From positions 1 through 64,000 of the forward strand of contig SIBR01000002.1 in assembly GCA_009695065.1 (NCBI GenBank): DNA of 64,000 bases. The letters run 5' to 3'. Position numbers and translations under genes: made by a program. Positions 48,239-59,701 of this stretch are shown here, in pieces (positions within the stretch are counted from its first letter, which is position 1; every line of letters begins with the position of its first letter). The DNA is from Opitutus sp. (GTDB lineage Bacteria; Verrucomicrobiota; Verrucomicrobiae; Opitutales; Opitutaceae). The notes beneath the pieces were generated by a model that searched no databases, was not told the origin of the DNA, and worked only from the letters and a program-made list of their open reading frames with translations.

Positions 48239-49060
48239 TCATGGCTGTACGTGCCTGGCGCCTTCGAGCGGCGTGATGCGGAGGCCGATGCCATCGGGGT
48301 CATTGATTTCCTCGGACGCGGCTGCCCCGGCGTGCGCAAAGGTGGCACGGACCAGTCCGAGGGCCCCGGCGGGACGGGGCTGGCGCGGACGTCCCCAGTT
48401 ATTGAGCCCGAGATGGTGGTGATAGCCATCGGCCGCGAGGAAACGCGCCCCTGGAAAACTACCCTGCATCAGCTGCATCCCGAGTGCCTTCCGATAGAAG
48501 GTATCGCTGCGGTCGAGATCCGTTACCCGCAAGTGCAGGTGTCCCCAATGGGCTCCCGCGGCGATCCGGGTTTCATCGGGCTTCGGGCGCCCCGGCGCGG
48601 TGCCGGCGGCGATGAGAGATTCCACATCGAGCGGTTGGGTCACCATGGCGAGTTCTCCGTTGTGAAACGGCCAGCTCTCGCGGGGTCGGTCGGCATAAAA
48701 TTCCAGCCCGTTGCCGTCGGGATCCGAAAAATAAATCGCTTCGCTTACCCCGTAGTCGGAGAAACCGTCGAACTCAACCCCGCGCGCGCCGGCGAAGCTC
48801 AGCCACGCGCCCAAGGCCGGCCGTCCCGGAAAGAGCAGGGCGGCATGAAATAGTCCGGCGGCATCCGGCGGTTGCGGTGGAGCCGCGCGATCTTCCGTCA
48901 AGATCAGGAGGGGAGCCGCAGCGCCGGCGGTGCCGAGTTCCGCCTGCCCGGCAGTTTGCCGCAACGCGATCAAACCCAGCTGTTGCGTATAGAAATCCCG
49001 ACTCCGGGTGAGATTGGCCACCCGGAGGTGAACGGCGGTCAGATGCAGGGAGGGTTTCAT
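48239..49060 (-). CDS. VOC family protein, catechol 2,3-dioxygenase-like
   Basis: A 273-residue protein with two vicinal-oxygen-chelate modules. The first begins HLTAVHLRVANLTRSRDFYTQQLGL and ends EAIYFSDPDGNGLEFYAD; the second begins HWGHLHLRVTDLDRSDTFYRKALGM and ends INDPDGIGLRITP. Histidines and glutamate in the expected metal positions (H11-type, E in GLEFYAD) fit a metal-dependent dioxygenase or glyoxalase-like enzyme of the YfiE/CatE group. The true substrate is unknown. ATG 49060 is divergent from the helicase gene. Confidence 0.78.
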   Translation of the reverse strand: MKPSLHLTAVHLRVANLTRSRDFYTQQLGLIALRQTAGQAELGTAGAAAPLLILTEDRAAPPQPPDAAGLFHAALLFPGRPALGAWLSFAGARGVEFDGFSDYGVSEAIYFSDPDGNGLEFYADRPRESWPFHNGELAMVTQPLDVESLIAAGTAPGRPKPDETRIAAGAHWGHLHLRVTDLDRSDTFYRKALGMQLMQGSFPGARFLAADGYHHHLGLNNWGRPRQPRPAGALGLVRATFAHAGAAASEEINDPDGIGLRITPLEGARHVQP

Positions 49061-49160
49061 CGTGGGGGACGGGGGAATCTCGCCGAATCGGGCGTGGCAG
49101 CCGGGTATATGGTGGTTGCAAACTCGCCTGTTTCGCCGAGGCTGTCGGGTCTCTATTGTC

Positions 49161-50834
49161 ATGTTAAAGAAAATATTTGCGAAGTTGCGCGACACCCTCT
49201 CGCCCTCGCGCTCCGCCAAAGCGGCTCCTGCCGCAGACAAATCTCCCTCCCATCCCGCGAAACCCCATGTGGGCGCGCATCGCGGTGAAGCCCGTTCCGA
49301 TCGTGGTCTCAATCACGGGGCCAAACCCCACGGTGACAAGCCGCACGGGCAGCCGCGGGATCCGCGGGCTGGCGGCGCTCACGAGCAGCGTCCGCGACGC
49401 GATGACTACGGTCCGCGTCGGGACGATCGCGGCGGTCGCGGTGGTTCGGGTTCGTCGGGCGGCCGGGGGCATTCTTTTCGCTCCGGCGATGGTGGGCGCG
49501 GTGGCCGCGGGGGACCGGCCGATGCCCATGCCAAGCGTGAGCGGCCCGTGATCGACAAGACGTTCGACCATCCGCGCACCACCGACGTCAAACCGGCCAC
49601 CCCGGTCAATGTGCCGAAGATGGACACGGCCTTTACTGCGCTCGGGTTGAGCGACGCGCTGGCGTTTGGCGTGCAGGAAATGGGCTACGTGACGCCCACG
49701 CCGATTCAGGCGCAGGCCATCCCCGTCGTCCTCAAGGGCGGCGACGTCATCGGTTCGGCGCAGACGGGCACGGGCAAGACGGCGGCGTTCGCGCTGCCGA
49801 TCATTCAACGACTCGGCGGGCACGGTGCGCTGCGCGTGCTGATTCTCGAACCGACGCGTGAACTTGCGTTGCAGGTCGAAGAGGCGTTTCAGAAATTCGC
49901 CAAGTTCACCGACCTGCGGGTGACGATCGTTTATGGTGGTGTCGGTTACGGAAAGCAGGAAGACGACCTGCATCGCGGGATGGACATCGTCGTCGCCACG
50001 CCCGGCCGCCTGCTCGACCATCTCGAGCGCGGCAACCTCAACTTGGACAAGATAGACATCCTCGTGCTGGACGAAGTCGACCGGATGCTCGACATGGGCT
50101 TTTTGCCCGACGTGAAGCGCATCGTGCAAAAATGTCCGAAGAACCGACAGACGCTCTTTTTCACCGCCACCCTCCCGCCGGAACTCGAACAACTGGCAGG
50201 TTGGGCGTTGCGCGATCCGTTGAAGGTGGAAATCGGCCGGCAGCGTTCGCCGGCCGAGACCGTTTCCCACGCTTTTTATCCGGTGGTGGCATCGCAGAAG
50301 TTCGACCTGCTGCAGCTGTTGCTGGAGCAGACCGACTTCAAGAGCGTGCTCATCTTCACCCGTACCCGCATGGGCGCCGATCGCATCGCGCACCGGCTGG
50401 TTAGCAAGGGCCACACGGTAGGCGTCATGCATTCGGATCGCAGCCAGCGCGAACGGATCGAGGCCCTCGACGGTTTCAAGAGCGGCCGGTTTGAGGTGCT
50501 CGTCGCCACCGATATCGCGGCCCGCGGCCTGGATATCGCGGGGGTATCGCACGTGATCAATTACGACGTGCCGGAAAACGCCGAGGATTACGTACATCGC
50601 ATCGGACGCACCGGTCGGGCGCAGGCCACCGGCGATGCGTTCACCCTCGTGACCGAGGAGGACGTGCGCGATGCCCGTTCGATCGAGCGCTACATGGGTC
50701 TGGTTGTGGAGCGGAAAAAAATCGAGGGCTTCCCCTACATCTATTCGGCGTTGTTCGACGAAAAGGCCCTCGCGGAAACCGCGGCGGCCGCGGCCAAACC
50801 CGCGAGTCGTCTGACGCGGGGCATGCGGCGCTGA
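49161..50834 (+). CDS. DEAD-box RNA helicase (RhlE-like), with DEVD motif
   Basis: A 557-residue helicase. A highly basic, Gly/Arg/Asp-rich N-terminal extension (about 1-150) precedes the core, which is unusual because RhlE relatives usually carry such a tail at the C-terminus. Core motifs: Q-motif region GYVTPTPIQAQAIPV, motif I AQTGTGKTAAF, Ia PTRELALQ, Ib TPGRLL, motif II DEVD at residues 304-307 in place of DEAD, motif III TAT, and motif VI HRIGRTGRA. Motif II alanine-to-valine is rare. The helicase would act on ribosomal or messenger RNA. ATG 49161 avoids an out-of-context extension upstream. Confidence 0.88.
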   Translation: MLKKIFAKLRDTLSPSRSAKAAPAADKSPSHPAKPHVGAHRGEARSDRGLNHGAKPHGDKPHGQPRDPRAGGAHEQRPRRDDYGPRRDDRGGRGGSGSSGGRGHSFRSGDGGRGGRGGPADAHAKRERPVIDKTFDHPRTTDVKPATPVNVPKMDTAFTALGLSDALAFGVQEMGYVTPTPIQAQAIPVVLKGGDVIGSAQTGTGKTAAFALPIIQRLGGHGALRVLILEPTRELALQVEEAFQKFAKFTDLRVTIVYGGVGYGKQEDDLHRGMDIVVATPGRLLDHLERGNLNLDKIDILVLDEVDRMLDMGFLPDVKRIVQKCPKNRQTLFFTATLPPELEQLAGWALRDPLKVEIGRQRSPAETVSHAFYPVVASQKFDLLQLLLEQTDFKSVLIFTRTRMGADRIAHRLVSKGHTVGVMHSDRSQRERIEALDGFKSGRFEVLVATDIAARGLDIAGVSHVINYDVPENAEDYVHRIGRTGRAQATGDAFTLVTEEDVRDARSIERYMGLVVERKKIEGFPYIYSALFDEKALAETAAAAAKPASRLTRGMRR

Positions 50835-50849
50835 GTAGGCTTCGAATGA

Positions 50850-50871
50850 CCGGGCCGGGGGCGCGGCCCGG
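50850..50871 (+). terminator. Hairpin after the helicase gene, possible terminator
   Basis: CCGGGCCG (50850-50857) and CGGCCCGG (50864-50871) form a perfect 8-base stem around a six-base loop, 15 bases after the stop. No T-run follows. Confidence 0.35.
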
Positions 50872-51006
50872 CCCTTCGGTTGAGCGGTACCGGATTCGCG
50901 TGGCGGCGCCGTTGCGGCCGGCCGGAGATACTGCAGAAACGCGCTGGCGGCCACGCTGACCAGCGCGCAGCACATCACCAGACATTCGGGGGCAGTCGGC
51001 GGTTGA

Positions 51007-53265
<2,259 letters not shown>

Positions 53266-53336
53266 GCGCGGATGCAGGGCTGGGCCCGGAGTTCGGGCTC
53301 GGCGGGCCGGAAGCGGGCCGGCGAAGATTTGGCTTT

Positions 53337-53364
53337 ATTCATATTCTTATTTAGGTATATGAAT
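53337..53364 (+). promoter_or_regulatory. Probable ArsR operator
   Basis: A perfect 8-base dyad ATTCATAT (53337-53344) / ATATGAAT (53357-53364) with a 12-base A/T-rich spacer, ending 5 bases before the arsR ATG. Its AT-rich content contrasts with the GC-rich flanks. Autogenous repression by ArsR in the absence of arsenite would be expected. Confidence 0.6.
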
Positions 53365-53369
53365 GCGGG

Positions 53370-53753
53370 ATGGATTTAGTGGAGATCTACGAATGCCTGT
53401 GCGACCGGACGCGGTTGCGCCTGCTCCATGTGCTGGCGCAGGGACCGGTGTGCGTGTGCCATTTTCAGGAAGTGCTGGACGAACCGCAGGTGAAGATCTC
53501 CAAGCATCTCGCGTATCTGCGCGCGCGCGGGCTGGTGGAATGCGAGCGGCAGGGAAACTGGGTGGTCTACGCACTGCCGTCGAAGCCCTCGCGGGAGCTG
53601 AAGGCGAACCTGGCATGCCTGCAGGACTGCGTGCAGGAACATCCGGTGTTCAAGCGCGATCTCGCTCGGCTGAAGAAGATCGAGCCGGCGTGCGCGTGGG
53701 TGCGCGCAGGCGAGCCGGAGAAGGCGCCGGGGCAATACCGTTGCGGTTGCTAG
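53370..53753 (+). CDS. arsR: ArsR/SmtB-family metalloregulator
   Basis: A 127-residue winged-helix repressor. It begins MDLVEIYECLCDRTRLRLLHVL, with the recognition region KISKHLAYLRARGLVECERQGNWVVYAL. The metal-binding pair CVC (C28, C30) in the alpha-3 helix matches the As(III) site of classical ArsR (CVCDL); additional cysteines near the C-terminus (ACLQDC, and RCGC at the end) could contribute. It should bind the dyad just upstream and be released by arsenite. It heads the arsR-DUF6428-arsC-acr3 operon. Confidence 0.9.
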   Translation: MDLVEIYECLCDRTRLRLLHVLAQGPVCVCHFQEVLDEPQVKISKHLAYLRARGLVECERQGNWVVYALPSKPSRELKANLACLQDCVQEHPVFKRDLARLKKIEPACAWVRAGEPEKAPGQYRCGC

Positions 53754-53768
53754 GGCGGCTGAAAATTT

Positions 53769-54299
53769 ATGAACGAAGAAACCGATTCCACCTGTGAAAC
53801 CTCCGGCGGCACCTGCGGGTGCGCGACGCCGGCGCCAGAATTGCCGGCGATGACCGTCACGGCCCTGCGGACCGCCCTGGCGGCGGCGCCGGCTTTGCCG
53901 CTCATGGTGCTCTGGCCGGACGGCGATCCGATCGAGGCGCACTTCCACGTGACGGAGGTTGGGCGCGTGCAGAAGGATTTTGTGGATTGTGGCGGGACGG
54001 TGCGCCGCACCGTGACGTGCCTCTTGCAGACGTGGGTCGGCGACGATGTGGATCACCGGATTACGGCCGGGAAGTTGTTGAAGGCGTTTGACCATGGCGC
54101 GGCGGTGCTCGGCGCGGAGGATCTGCCCGTGGAACTCGAGTATGAGGCGTGCAACGTGATCCAGTTCAAGGTGGTCGCGGTCGAGCGCGAGGCAGACCGG
54201 TTCGTGGTGCGGCTGGCCAGCAAGCACACCGATTGTCTGGCGCGGGACGTTTGCGTGCCGTCGGCGCGGGCGGGCGCCGCGGGCGCGGGCTGCTGTTAA
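53769..54299 (+). CDS. DUF6428-like protein of the arsenic operon
   Basis: A 176-residue soluble protein. It starts with a Cys-rich tail ([17 protein letters not shown]), continues with a beta-rich domain ([32 protein letters not shown], then [21 protein letters not shown]), and ends with GAGCC. Proteins of this type (DUF6428) are regularly found between arsR and arsC in arsenic operons, but no activity is known. The terminal CC and CxC clusters invite arsenite or thiol chemistry, which remains unproven. It begins 15 bases after arsR. Confidence 0.72.
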   Translation: MNEETDSTCETSGGTCGCATPAPELPAMTVTALRTALAAAPALPLMVLWPDGDPIEAHFHVTEVGRVQKDFVDCGGTVRRTVTCLLQTWVGDDVDHRITAGKLLKAFDHGAAVLGAEDLPVELEYEACNVIQFKVVAVEREADRFVVRLASKHTDCLARDVCVPSARAGAAGAGCC

Positions 54300-54315
54300 T
54301 TTCTTCGCCCTTCGC

Positions 54316-54780
54316 ATGAGCACCATTGCCGCCAACAAACCCATCATACTCGTGCTTTGCACGGGCAACTCGTGTCGCAGCCACCTCGCCGAGGGCCTGC
54401 TGCGCGCCGCCGCGGGCGATCTGTTCGAGGTGGCGAGCACGGGCTCCAAGCCCGCGGGCTACGTCCATCCGCTGGCGATCGAGGTGATGAAGGAGATCGG
54501 CATCGATATCTCCGGCCACCGTTCCAAGCACTTGAGCGAGTTTCTCAATCGGGACGTGGAGACGGTGATCACGGTGTGCGGGAATGCGGACCAGGCGTGT
54601 CCGGTTTTCCCCGGGCAGGTGAACCGCCACCACTGGCCCTTTGACGATCCAGCGCATGCGACCGGCACCGAGGGGAAAAAATTGGCGGTGTTTCGCCGCG
54701 TGCGGAATGAGATCTGGCGGACGTTCACGGCCTATGCCGACGGGCGGCGCGATGCGTTGAAGGCCAGGGCCGCGCGATGA
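54316..54780 (+). CDS. arsC: Arsenate reductase, LMW phosphatase-like
   Basis: A 154-residue cytoplasmic enzyme reducing arsenate to arsenite. The anion-binding P-loop is [15 protein letters not shown], with catalytic C15 and R21 (CX5R). The further [15 protein letters not shown] and [17 protein letters not shown] follow, and the latter supplies cysteines for the thioredoxin-coupled relay seen in the Staphylococcus pI258 type. HHWPFDDPA is the general-acid Asp loop. Its stop overlaps the start of acr3 (ATGA), so they are coupled. Confidence 0.92.
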   Translation: MSTIAANKPIILVLCTGNSCRSHLAEGLLRAAAGDLFEVASTGSKPAGYVHPLAIEVMKEIGIDISGHRSKHLSEFLNRDVETVITVCGNADQACPVFPGQVNRHHWPFDDPAHATGTEGKKLAVFRRVRNEIWRTFTAYADGRRDALKARAAR

Positions 54781-55847
54781 ACGCGGACAAGCCCTCGGTT
54801 CTCGACCGGCTCTCGTTCCTTGACCGTTATCTCACCGGCTGGATTTTTCTTGCGATGGCGGCGGGCGTGCTGGCCGGTCGGTTTCTGCCGGCGCTGCCTA
54901 GGTTGCTGACGGCCTGGAGCGTCGGCACGACCTCGGTCCCGATCGCCGCGGGACTGATCCTGATGATGTACCCGCCGCTCGCGAAGGTGCGCTACGAGGA
55001 GCTGCCCGATGTGTTCCGCGACAAGAAAGTGCTCGTGCTGGCCCTCGTGCAAAACTGGCTCGTGGGACCGGTGCTGATGTTTGCGCTCGCGGTGATCTTC
55101 CTCCGTCACCAACCCGAGTATTTTGCGGGGCTCGTCCTGATCGGTCTCGCGCGGTGCATCGCGATGGTGATCGTGTGGAACGACCTCGCAGGCGGCAGTC
55201 GCGAATATTGCGCGGGGCTCGTGGCGGCGAACGCGCTTTTCCAGGTCTTGTTTTTCGCCCCGCTGGCGTGGCTGTTTTTGAAGGTGCTGCCGCCGCTCGT
55301 CGGCGTCGACCTCGGCCAGCTCGACCTGTCAGGTGTGACGATCGGGGCGGTAGCGAAGAGCGTTTTCATTTACCTGGGAATCCCCTTCCTCGGCGGGCTG
55401 GTGTCGCGGTTTGGACTGCGACGGGGCGGGCGGGTGGATTGGTATGATAATAAATTCCTGCCGCTGATCAGCCCGATCACGCTCGTGGCACTGCTGTTTA
55501 CGATCGTGGTGATGTTCAGCTTGAAGGGCGATACGGTGCTGCGAATTCCGCTCGACGTGCTGCGGGTGGCGCTGCCGTTGGTGGTCTATTTTGCGATCAT
55601 GTTTGGTGCGACGTTCTGGATGAGCGTCCGGGCCGGAACCGACTATGCGCGGGCGGCCACCCTGGCGTTCACGGCGTCGGGCAACAATTTCGAGCTGGCG
55701 ATCGCGGTGGCGGTCGGGGTGTTCGGCATCGCGTCGGGCGCGGCGTTTGCCGCCGTGATCGGGCCGCTGGTGGAGGTGCCGGCGCTGATCGCGCTCGTGA
55801 CGGTGGCGCTGCGCTGGCGCGCCCGGGTGGAACGCGCGACCCGTTGA
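54777..55847 (+). CDS. acr3: Arsenite efflux transporter Acr3
   Basis: A 356-residue inner-membrane exporter of the Acr3/ArsB-BASS type with ten helices. The start [25 protein letters not shown], the following [27 protein letters not shown], the essential cysteine in [20 protein letters not shown] and the late [21 protein letters not shown] are typical of Acr3. It expels arsenite made by ArsC. It is the last gene of the ars operon; a separate HAD gene follows 78 bases later. Confidence 0.93.
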   Translation: MNADKPSVLDRLSFLDRYLTGWIFLAMAAGVLAGRFLPALPRLLTAWSVGTTSVPIAAGLILMMYPPLAKVRYEELPDVFRDKKVLVLALVQNWLVGPVLMFALAVIFLRHQPEYFAGLVLIGLARCIAMVIVWNDLAGGSREYCAGLVAANALFQVLFFAPLAWLFLKVLPPLVGVDLGQLDLSGVTIGAVAKSVFIYLGIPFLGGLVSRFGLRRGGRVDWYDNKFLPLISPITLVALLFTIVVMFSLKGDTVLRIPLDVLRVALPLVVYFAIMFGATFWMSVRAGTDYARAATLAFTASGNNFELAIAVAVGVFGIASGAAFAAVIGPLVEVPALIALVTVALRWRARVERATR

Positions 55848-55925
55848 ACCGAGCCCCGGGGCGGCGGGCCCAAGGAAATTTTCCGTTGCGATGCGGGGGA
55901 GGAGCCGTTGCGTTCTGCCCTTCCC

Positions 55926-56561
55926 ATGAAACTGGAGATTCCGCCGGGCGACTTCGCCGGTTACATTTTTGACCTCGACGGCACGCTCGTTGACACGATG
56001 CCGCTGCACTATCGGGCGTGGGACGAGGCGATGCGCAAAGTCGGCCTGCACTGCACGTTGGACGAGGAGTTGTTCTATTCGCTGGGGGGCGTGCCGACGC
56101 TGCGGGTGGCCGATTTGATCGCGCAGCATTATGGGCTCACGATCGATGCGCCCGCGGTTTTCGATCACAAGGAGGCGCTGTTCGTCGAATTGCAGAAGGA
56201 TGCGAAGCTGATCGAGCCGGTGGTGGAGTTTACCCGGCGGGTGGCGCTGACGCATCCCGTGTCGGTGGCGTCGGGTGGACCGCGGGTGATCGTGCGCGGG
56301 ATGCTGGAGCTGACCGGCTTGGTGCGGATCTTTCCCTTCGAGCGTGTGGTCACCCCGGAGGATGTGATCCACGGTAAGCCGGCCCCGGACATGTTCTTGC
56401 TCGCTGCGGAGCGGATGGGCGTGCCCCCCGGGCGGTGCCTGGTGTTCGAGGATGCGGAGCCGGGGATGCGCGCCGCCGAGGCTGCGGGGATGCCGTGGGT
56501 CCGCGTGCCAAGCCGGAAGAAATCGGGCAACCGAATCGGACGGACAAACCCCTCAAGCTGA
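55926..56561 (+). CDS. HAD-superfamily hydrolase, beta-phosphoglucomutase-like
   Basis: A 211-residue phosphatase or mutase. Motif 1 is YIFDLDGTLVDTMPLHYRAWDEAMRKVGL (the nucleophile is the first Asp of DLDGT), motif 2 is VASGGP, and motifs 3/4 are HGKPAPDMFLLAAERMGVPPGRCLVFEDAEPGMRAAEAAGM. The cap domain between motif 1 and 2 is of the beta-PGM type. The product could be a sugar-phosphate phosphatase. It converges with gspF, 22 bases apart. The last 15 residues (KKSGNRIGRTNPSS) are atypical. Confidence 0.85.
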   Translation: MKLEIPPGDFAGYIFDLDGTLVDTMPLHYRAWDEAMRKVGLHCTLDEELFYSLGGVPTLRVADLIAQHYGLTIDAPAVFDHKEALFVELQKDAKLIEPVVEFTRRVALTHPVSVASGGPRVIVRGMLELTGLVRIFPFERVVTPEDVIHGKPAPDMFLLAAERMGVPPGRCLVFEDAEPGMRAAEAAGMPWVRVPSRKKSGNRIGRTNPSS

Positions 56562-56583
56562 GGCACCGCACCGGTGCCTGCGT

Positions 56584-57846
56584 TCACCGCGCCATGTTGA
56601 AACTGGCGCTGACCTCGAAGACAGCGTTCACGATCGCAAAGGCGATGAAGCCGACAAAAAAGAACACGGTCATCAGCACGCCGCTCGCGATCACCTTGGT
56701 GAACATGTTGAGCTGGCTGGAAATCAGCTTTTGGTAAGCGGCGGCGATCTGCTTCAGGCTCGGCACCACGTTGCCGGTGTTTTCGCCCACGGCGAGGCGG
56801 TCGAGCACGAGGTCGGGGAAGCAGGCCGTGCGGGTGAGCGCGACCGACAGGGCCTCGCCCTCGAGCACGCGAGCCGTCGCGGTGTTGAAGGCGGCGCGGT
56901 GCACGCGGTTGTCGATTTGATTCTCGGTCATCCGCAGCGCCTCGGCCGCGGTGATCCCGTTTTCCAGCAGAACCGAGAGCGTCTGGCTGAACGCCAGCAC
57001 GGTGCGGGCGACCGCGAACGGGCCGAGCAACGGAAGCCGGAGCATCCAGGCGTCGGTCGCGGTGCGGCCCGCGTCGGTCGCTCGCCAGCGCCAGAACGAA
57101 ATCGCGGCGAAGACAAGACCGATCACAACGAAGAGCCCATAGTGGATCGCGAACTCGGACATCGCGATCAGGATCTTGGTCGACACCGGCATCTTGCCAC
57201 CGAGCGACCCGAGCAGGCTTTGGAGGCGCGGCAGGAGGAAGGTGAGGAAGAAGATAATCACGCCGCCGGCGACGAATACCATGAAGACGGGATAGGCCAG
57301 GGCGAGGAGGAGCTGGCGGCGCAGTTCCCGCTGTTCCGTGAGATGTGCGATCAGCCGGGCGACGGTGTCGTTGAGGGAACCCGTCGCCTCGCCGGCCTGG
57401 ACGAGGTTGGTGATCGAGGGATCGAACACCTGGGGAAAATTCGCCATCGCGCGGGAGAGCGGCACGCCTTCGCTGATTTGCTCCCAGAGACCGGCACAGA
57501 GGGTGCGCAGGCGGGGTTCCTTGATACGCACGGAGAGCAGGCGGACCGCTTCGCCCGCGGACAAACCGCTCGTCAGCAGATCGTGGAGCGACTCGAGAAA
57601 GGAGAGGCATTCTTCGCGACGGGGCGCCGCGGCGGCTGGGCCGCGGGTGGAAATCGCGGCGGGTGCCCCCTTCGCCTCCGGTGGTTTGCGGCCCGGTTTG
57701 CCGGCGGCGACGATCTCGCTCACGGCGGCAACCTGCAGGCCCCGCGCCGAGAGGAGCCGCAGCGCGTCCCGGCGGCTCGGGGCGTCGAGCTCGGCCGTCA
57801 GCGTTTGGCCGGCGCGGTCGCGCGCGGTGTAGGCAAAACGGGCCAT
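56584..57846 (-). CDS. gspF: Type II secretion / type IV pilus inner-membrane protein GspF/PilC
   Basis: A 420-residue platform protein with two homologous T2SSF domains. The N-terminal part (ARFAYTARDRAGQTLTAELDAPSRRDALRLLSARGLQVAAV) is the typical GspF start. Domain repeats begin at LSFLESLHDLLTSGLSAGEAVRLL and FAVARTVLAFSQTLSVLLENGITAAEALRM, and three transmembrane helices are visible (LALAYPVFMVFVAGGVIIFFLTFLL; LFVVIGLVFAAISFW; VLMTVFFFVGFIAFAIVNAVF). Partner ATPase gspE lies 3 bases upstream, so the two are translationally coupled. It assembles pseudopilins in the inner membrane. Confidence 0.9.
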   Translation of the reverse strand: MARFAYTARDRAGQTLTAELDAPSRRDALRLLSARGLQVAAVSEIVAAGKPGRKPPEAKGAPAAISTRGPAAAAPRREECLSFLESLHDLLTSGLSAGEAVRLLSVRIKEPRLRTLCAGLWEQISEGVPLSRAMANFPQVFDPSITNLVQAGEATGSLNDTVARLIAHLTEQRELRRQLLLALAYPVFMVFVAGGVIIFFLTFLLPRLQSLLGSLGGKMPVSTKILIAMSEFAIHYGLFVVIGLVFAAISFWRWRATDAGRTATDAWMLRLPLLGPFAVARTVLAFSQTLSVLLENGITAAEALRMTENQIDNRVHRAAFNTATARVLEGEALSVALTRTACFPDLVLDRLAVGENTGNVVPSLKQIAAAYQKLISSQLNMFTKVIASGVLMTVFFFVGFIAFAIVNAVFEVSASFNMAR

Positions 57847-57849
57847 GCG

Positions 57850-59604
57850 CTATTTTTCGGTCACCGTGATGACACGCAGCACCTCGTCGAAGCTCGTGTA
57901 GCCGGCCTTCACTTTTTCCCAGCCGCTCTGGCCGAGGGTGCGCATCCCGTGTTTGCGCGCGCAGTCGGCCAGGGTGCGGGTGCTCTCGCGCTTGAGTACG
58001 AGTTCGTGCATCTCGTCGTTGAGTCGGAAAATTTCGAAGATGCCGATGCGGCCGCGATAGCCGGTGCCGCGGCACCGGTCGCAGCCGACGGGCGATTTCA
58101 GCAGCTCGATGCCCTCGGCCTCCTCGGCGTGGCACCCGAGAATCGCGAGGGTTTCCTGCAGCTTGACCCGGGCGATCGGCGCCGGTTTGGAGCACTCCGG
58201 GCACAGCCGGCGGACGAGCCGCTGGGCGATGACGAGCTCGATCGCGGACGCGACGAGAAACGGCTCGATGCCCATGTCGACCAGCCGGGTGATCGCACCG
58301 GGTGCATCGTTGGTATGCAGGGTGGAGAACACCAGATGGCCGGTGAGCGAAGCCCGGATGGCGATCTCCGCCGTGTCCTTGTCGCGGATTTCGCCGACCA
58401 TGATCACGTCGGGATCCTGGCGCAGCACGTGGCGCAGCGCGTCGGCAAACGTCAGGCCGATCTCGGGACGCACCTGCATCTGGTTCACCCCGGGCACCTC
58501 GTATTCGATCGGATCCTCGATCGTGATGATGCGGAGATCGGTCGAATTGATTTTGCGGAGAAAGGCGTTGAGCGAGGTCGACTTGCCGGAACCCGTGGGG
58601 CCGGTGACGAGGATGATGCCGTGCGGGTAATCGAGGATGCTGGTGATCTGTGACTGCTCCTCGGCGCTCATGCCCAGCCGGTCCATCGTGTAGGCTTCCT
58701 TCTTCTGGTTGAGCAGGCGAAGCGAAATCGACTCGGCGTAGATCGTCGGCACCGTCGATACGCGGATGTCGAGCACGATGCCGTTGGCCTTGAAATTGAT
58801 GCGGCCGTCCTGCGGCAGGCGCTTCTCGGAGATGTTCATCCGCGCCATGATTTTCAACCGGGAGATGATGGCGTCCTGAAAGCGCAGGAGATTTTCCGGC
58901 ACCGGCACGGGCACGAGCAGGCCGTCGACGCGGTACCGGATGCGCAGCTGGCCTTCCTGCGGCTCGAAATGAATATCGGTCGCCTGGTCCTCGATCGCCT
59001 GCGAAATGACGTCCGTGACGAAGCGCACCACCGCCGCATCCTCGTCGACGACTTCCTCGGCTTCCTTCTGCGCCGCGGGGGCGACGTAGCTGTCGTCGCC
59101 GTCCTCTAGGGAACCCGAGCCGACGCCGAAATTTTCAATGATGAGCTGGTGCACTCGTTCGGGCACGGCCAGGTGCCAGACTAGCGGCCGGGGGCTGAAC
59201 GTCCGCAACCAGTCCGTCATGGTATCGTCCGGCAGCCAGGCGGTGGCCAGGTGCAATGGCACGGAAGACAGAGGACGGGCGACCGAGGACGAATCTTCGG
59301 AGCCATCCTCCGTCTTCTGTCCTCCGTCCTCCGTAACATAGCGGATCGGGATGATCTGGTATTCGTGGACGATGCGCGCCGGCAGCAGCCCGCGCGCGTC
59401 GGGATCCGTTTCGAGATTGCTGGCGACATCCAGTCCCGCGGCCAGGGCCAGCTTCGCGAGCACTTCCGGCTCGGGGCGGGCGAGTGCCCCGGCGAGCGTC
59501 TCCAGCCGTTTTTCGCGCGGGGCTTCGAGAATAGCCTGACGCTGCTCGTCGGTGAGAAGCGCCGCGAGCGACGCGGGCAAGGTTTCCTGATCAAGCGTGG
59601 TCAT
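57850..59604 (-). CDS. gspE: Type II secretion / pilus assembly ATPase GspE/PilB
   Basis: A 584-residue cytoplasmic ATPase. After an N-terminal MshEN-like region ([20 protein letters not shown] ...), the motor has Walker A GPTGSGKS (335-342), [53 protein letters not shown] and [17 protein letters not shown]. The zinc-binding tetracysteine domain is present (CPECSKP ... CDRCRGTGY), as in GspE and PilB but not PilT. An acidic low-complexity stretch of 25 residues (91-115, [18 protein letters not shown]...) stems from a palindromic insert in frame. gspF follows 3 bases downstream and gspD lies 97 bases upstream. Confidence 0.9.
   Translation of the reverse strand: MTTLDQETLPASLAALLTDEQRQAILEAPREKRLETLAGALARPEPEVLAKLALAAGLDVASNLETDPDARGLLPARIVHEYQIIPIRYVTEDGGQKTEDGSEDSSSVARPLSSVPLHLATAWLPDDTMTDWLRTFSPRPLVWHLAVPERVHQLIIENFGVGSGSLEDGDDSYVAPAAQKEAEEVVDEDAAVVRFVTDVISQAIEDQATDIHFEPQEGQLRIRYRVDGLLVPVPVPENLLRFQDAIISRLKIMARMNISEKRLPQDGRINFKANGIVLDIRVSTVPTIYAESISLRLLNQKKEAYTMDRLGMSAEEQSQITSILDYPHGIILVTGPTGSGKSTSLNAFLRKINSTDLRIITIEDPIEYEVPGVNQMQVRPEIGLTFADALRHVLRQDPDVIMVGEIRDKDTAEIAIRASLTGHLVFSTLHTNDAPGAITRLVDMGIEPFLVASAIELVIAQRLVRRLCPECSKPAPIARVKLQETLAILGCHAEEAEGIELLKSPVGCDRCRGTGYRGRIGIFEIFRLNDEMHELVLKRESTRTLADCARKHGMRTLGQSGWEKVKAGYTSFDEVLRVITVTEK
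59261..59334. repeat. Palindromic element inserted in gspE
   Basis: The arms 59261-59278 (ACGGAAGACAGAGGACGG) and 59310-59327 (CCGTCTTCTGTCCTCCGT) are 18-base inverted repeats with 16 matches. A further CCTCCGT copy lies at the right end. The unit is a multiple of three and keeps the gspE frame; its codons specify TED/GGQ-type peptides. Confidence 0.6.
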
Positions 59605-59701
59605 GGCGCGGACGCGTCGCAGTCGGAAAAATCGGAGGTGGTTCCAGGCGCAGCAATCGCGGCGGCGCGGTCTGACGGGCGCGTGTCCAGGACGAAGGCG
59701 C

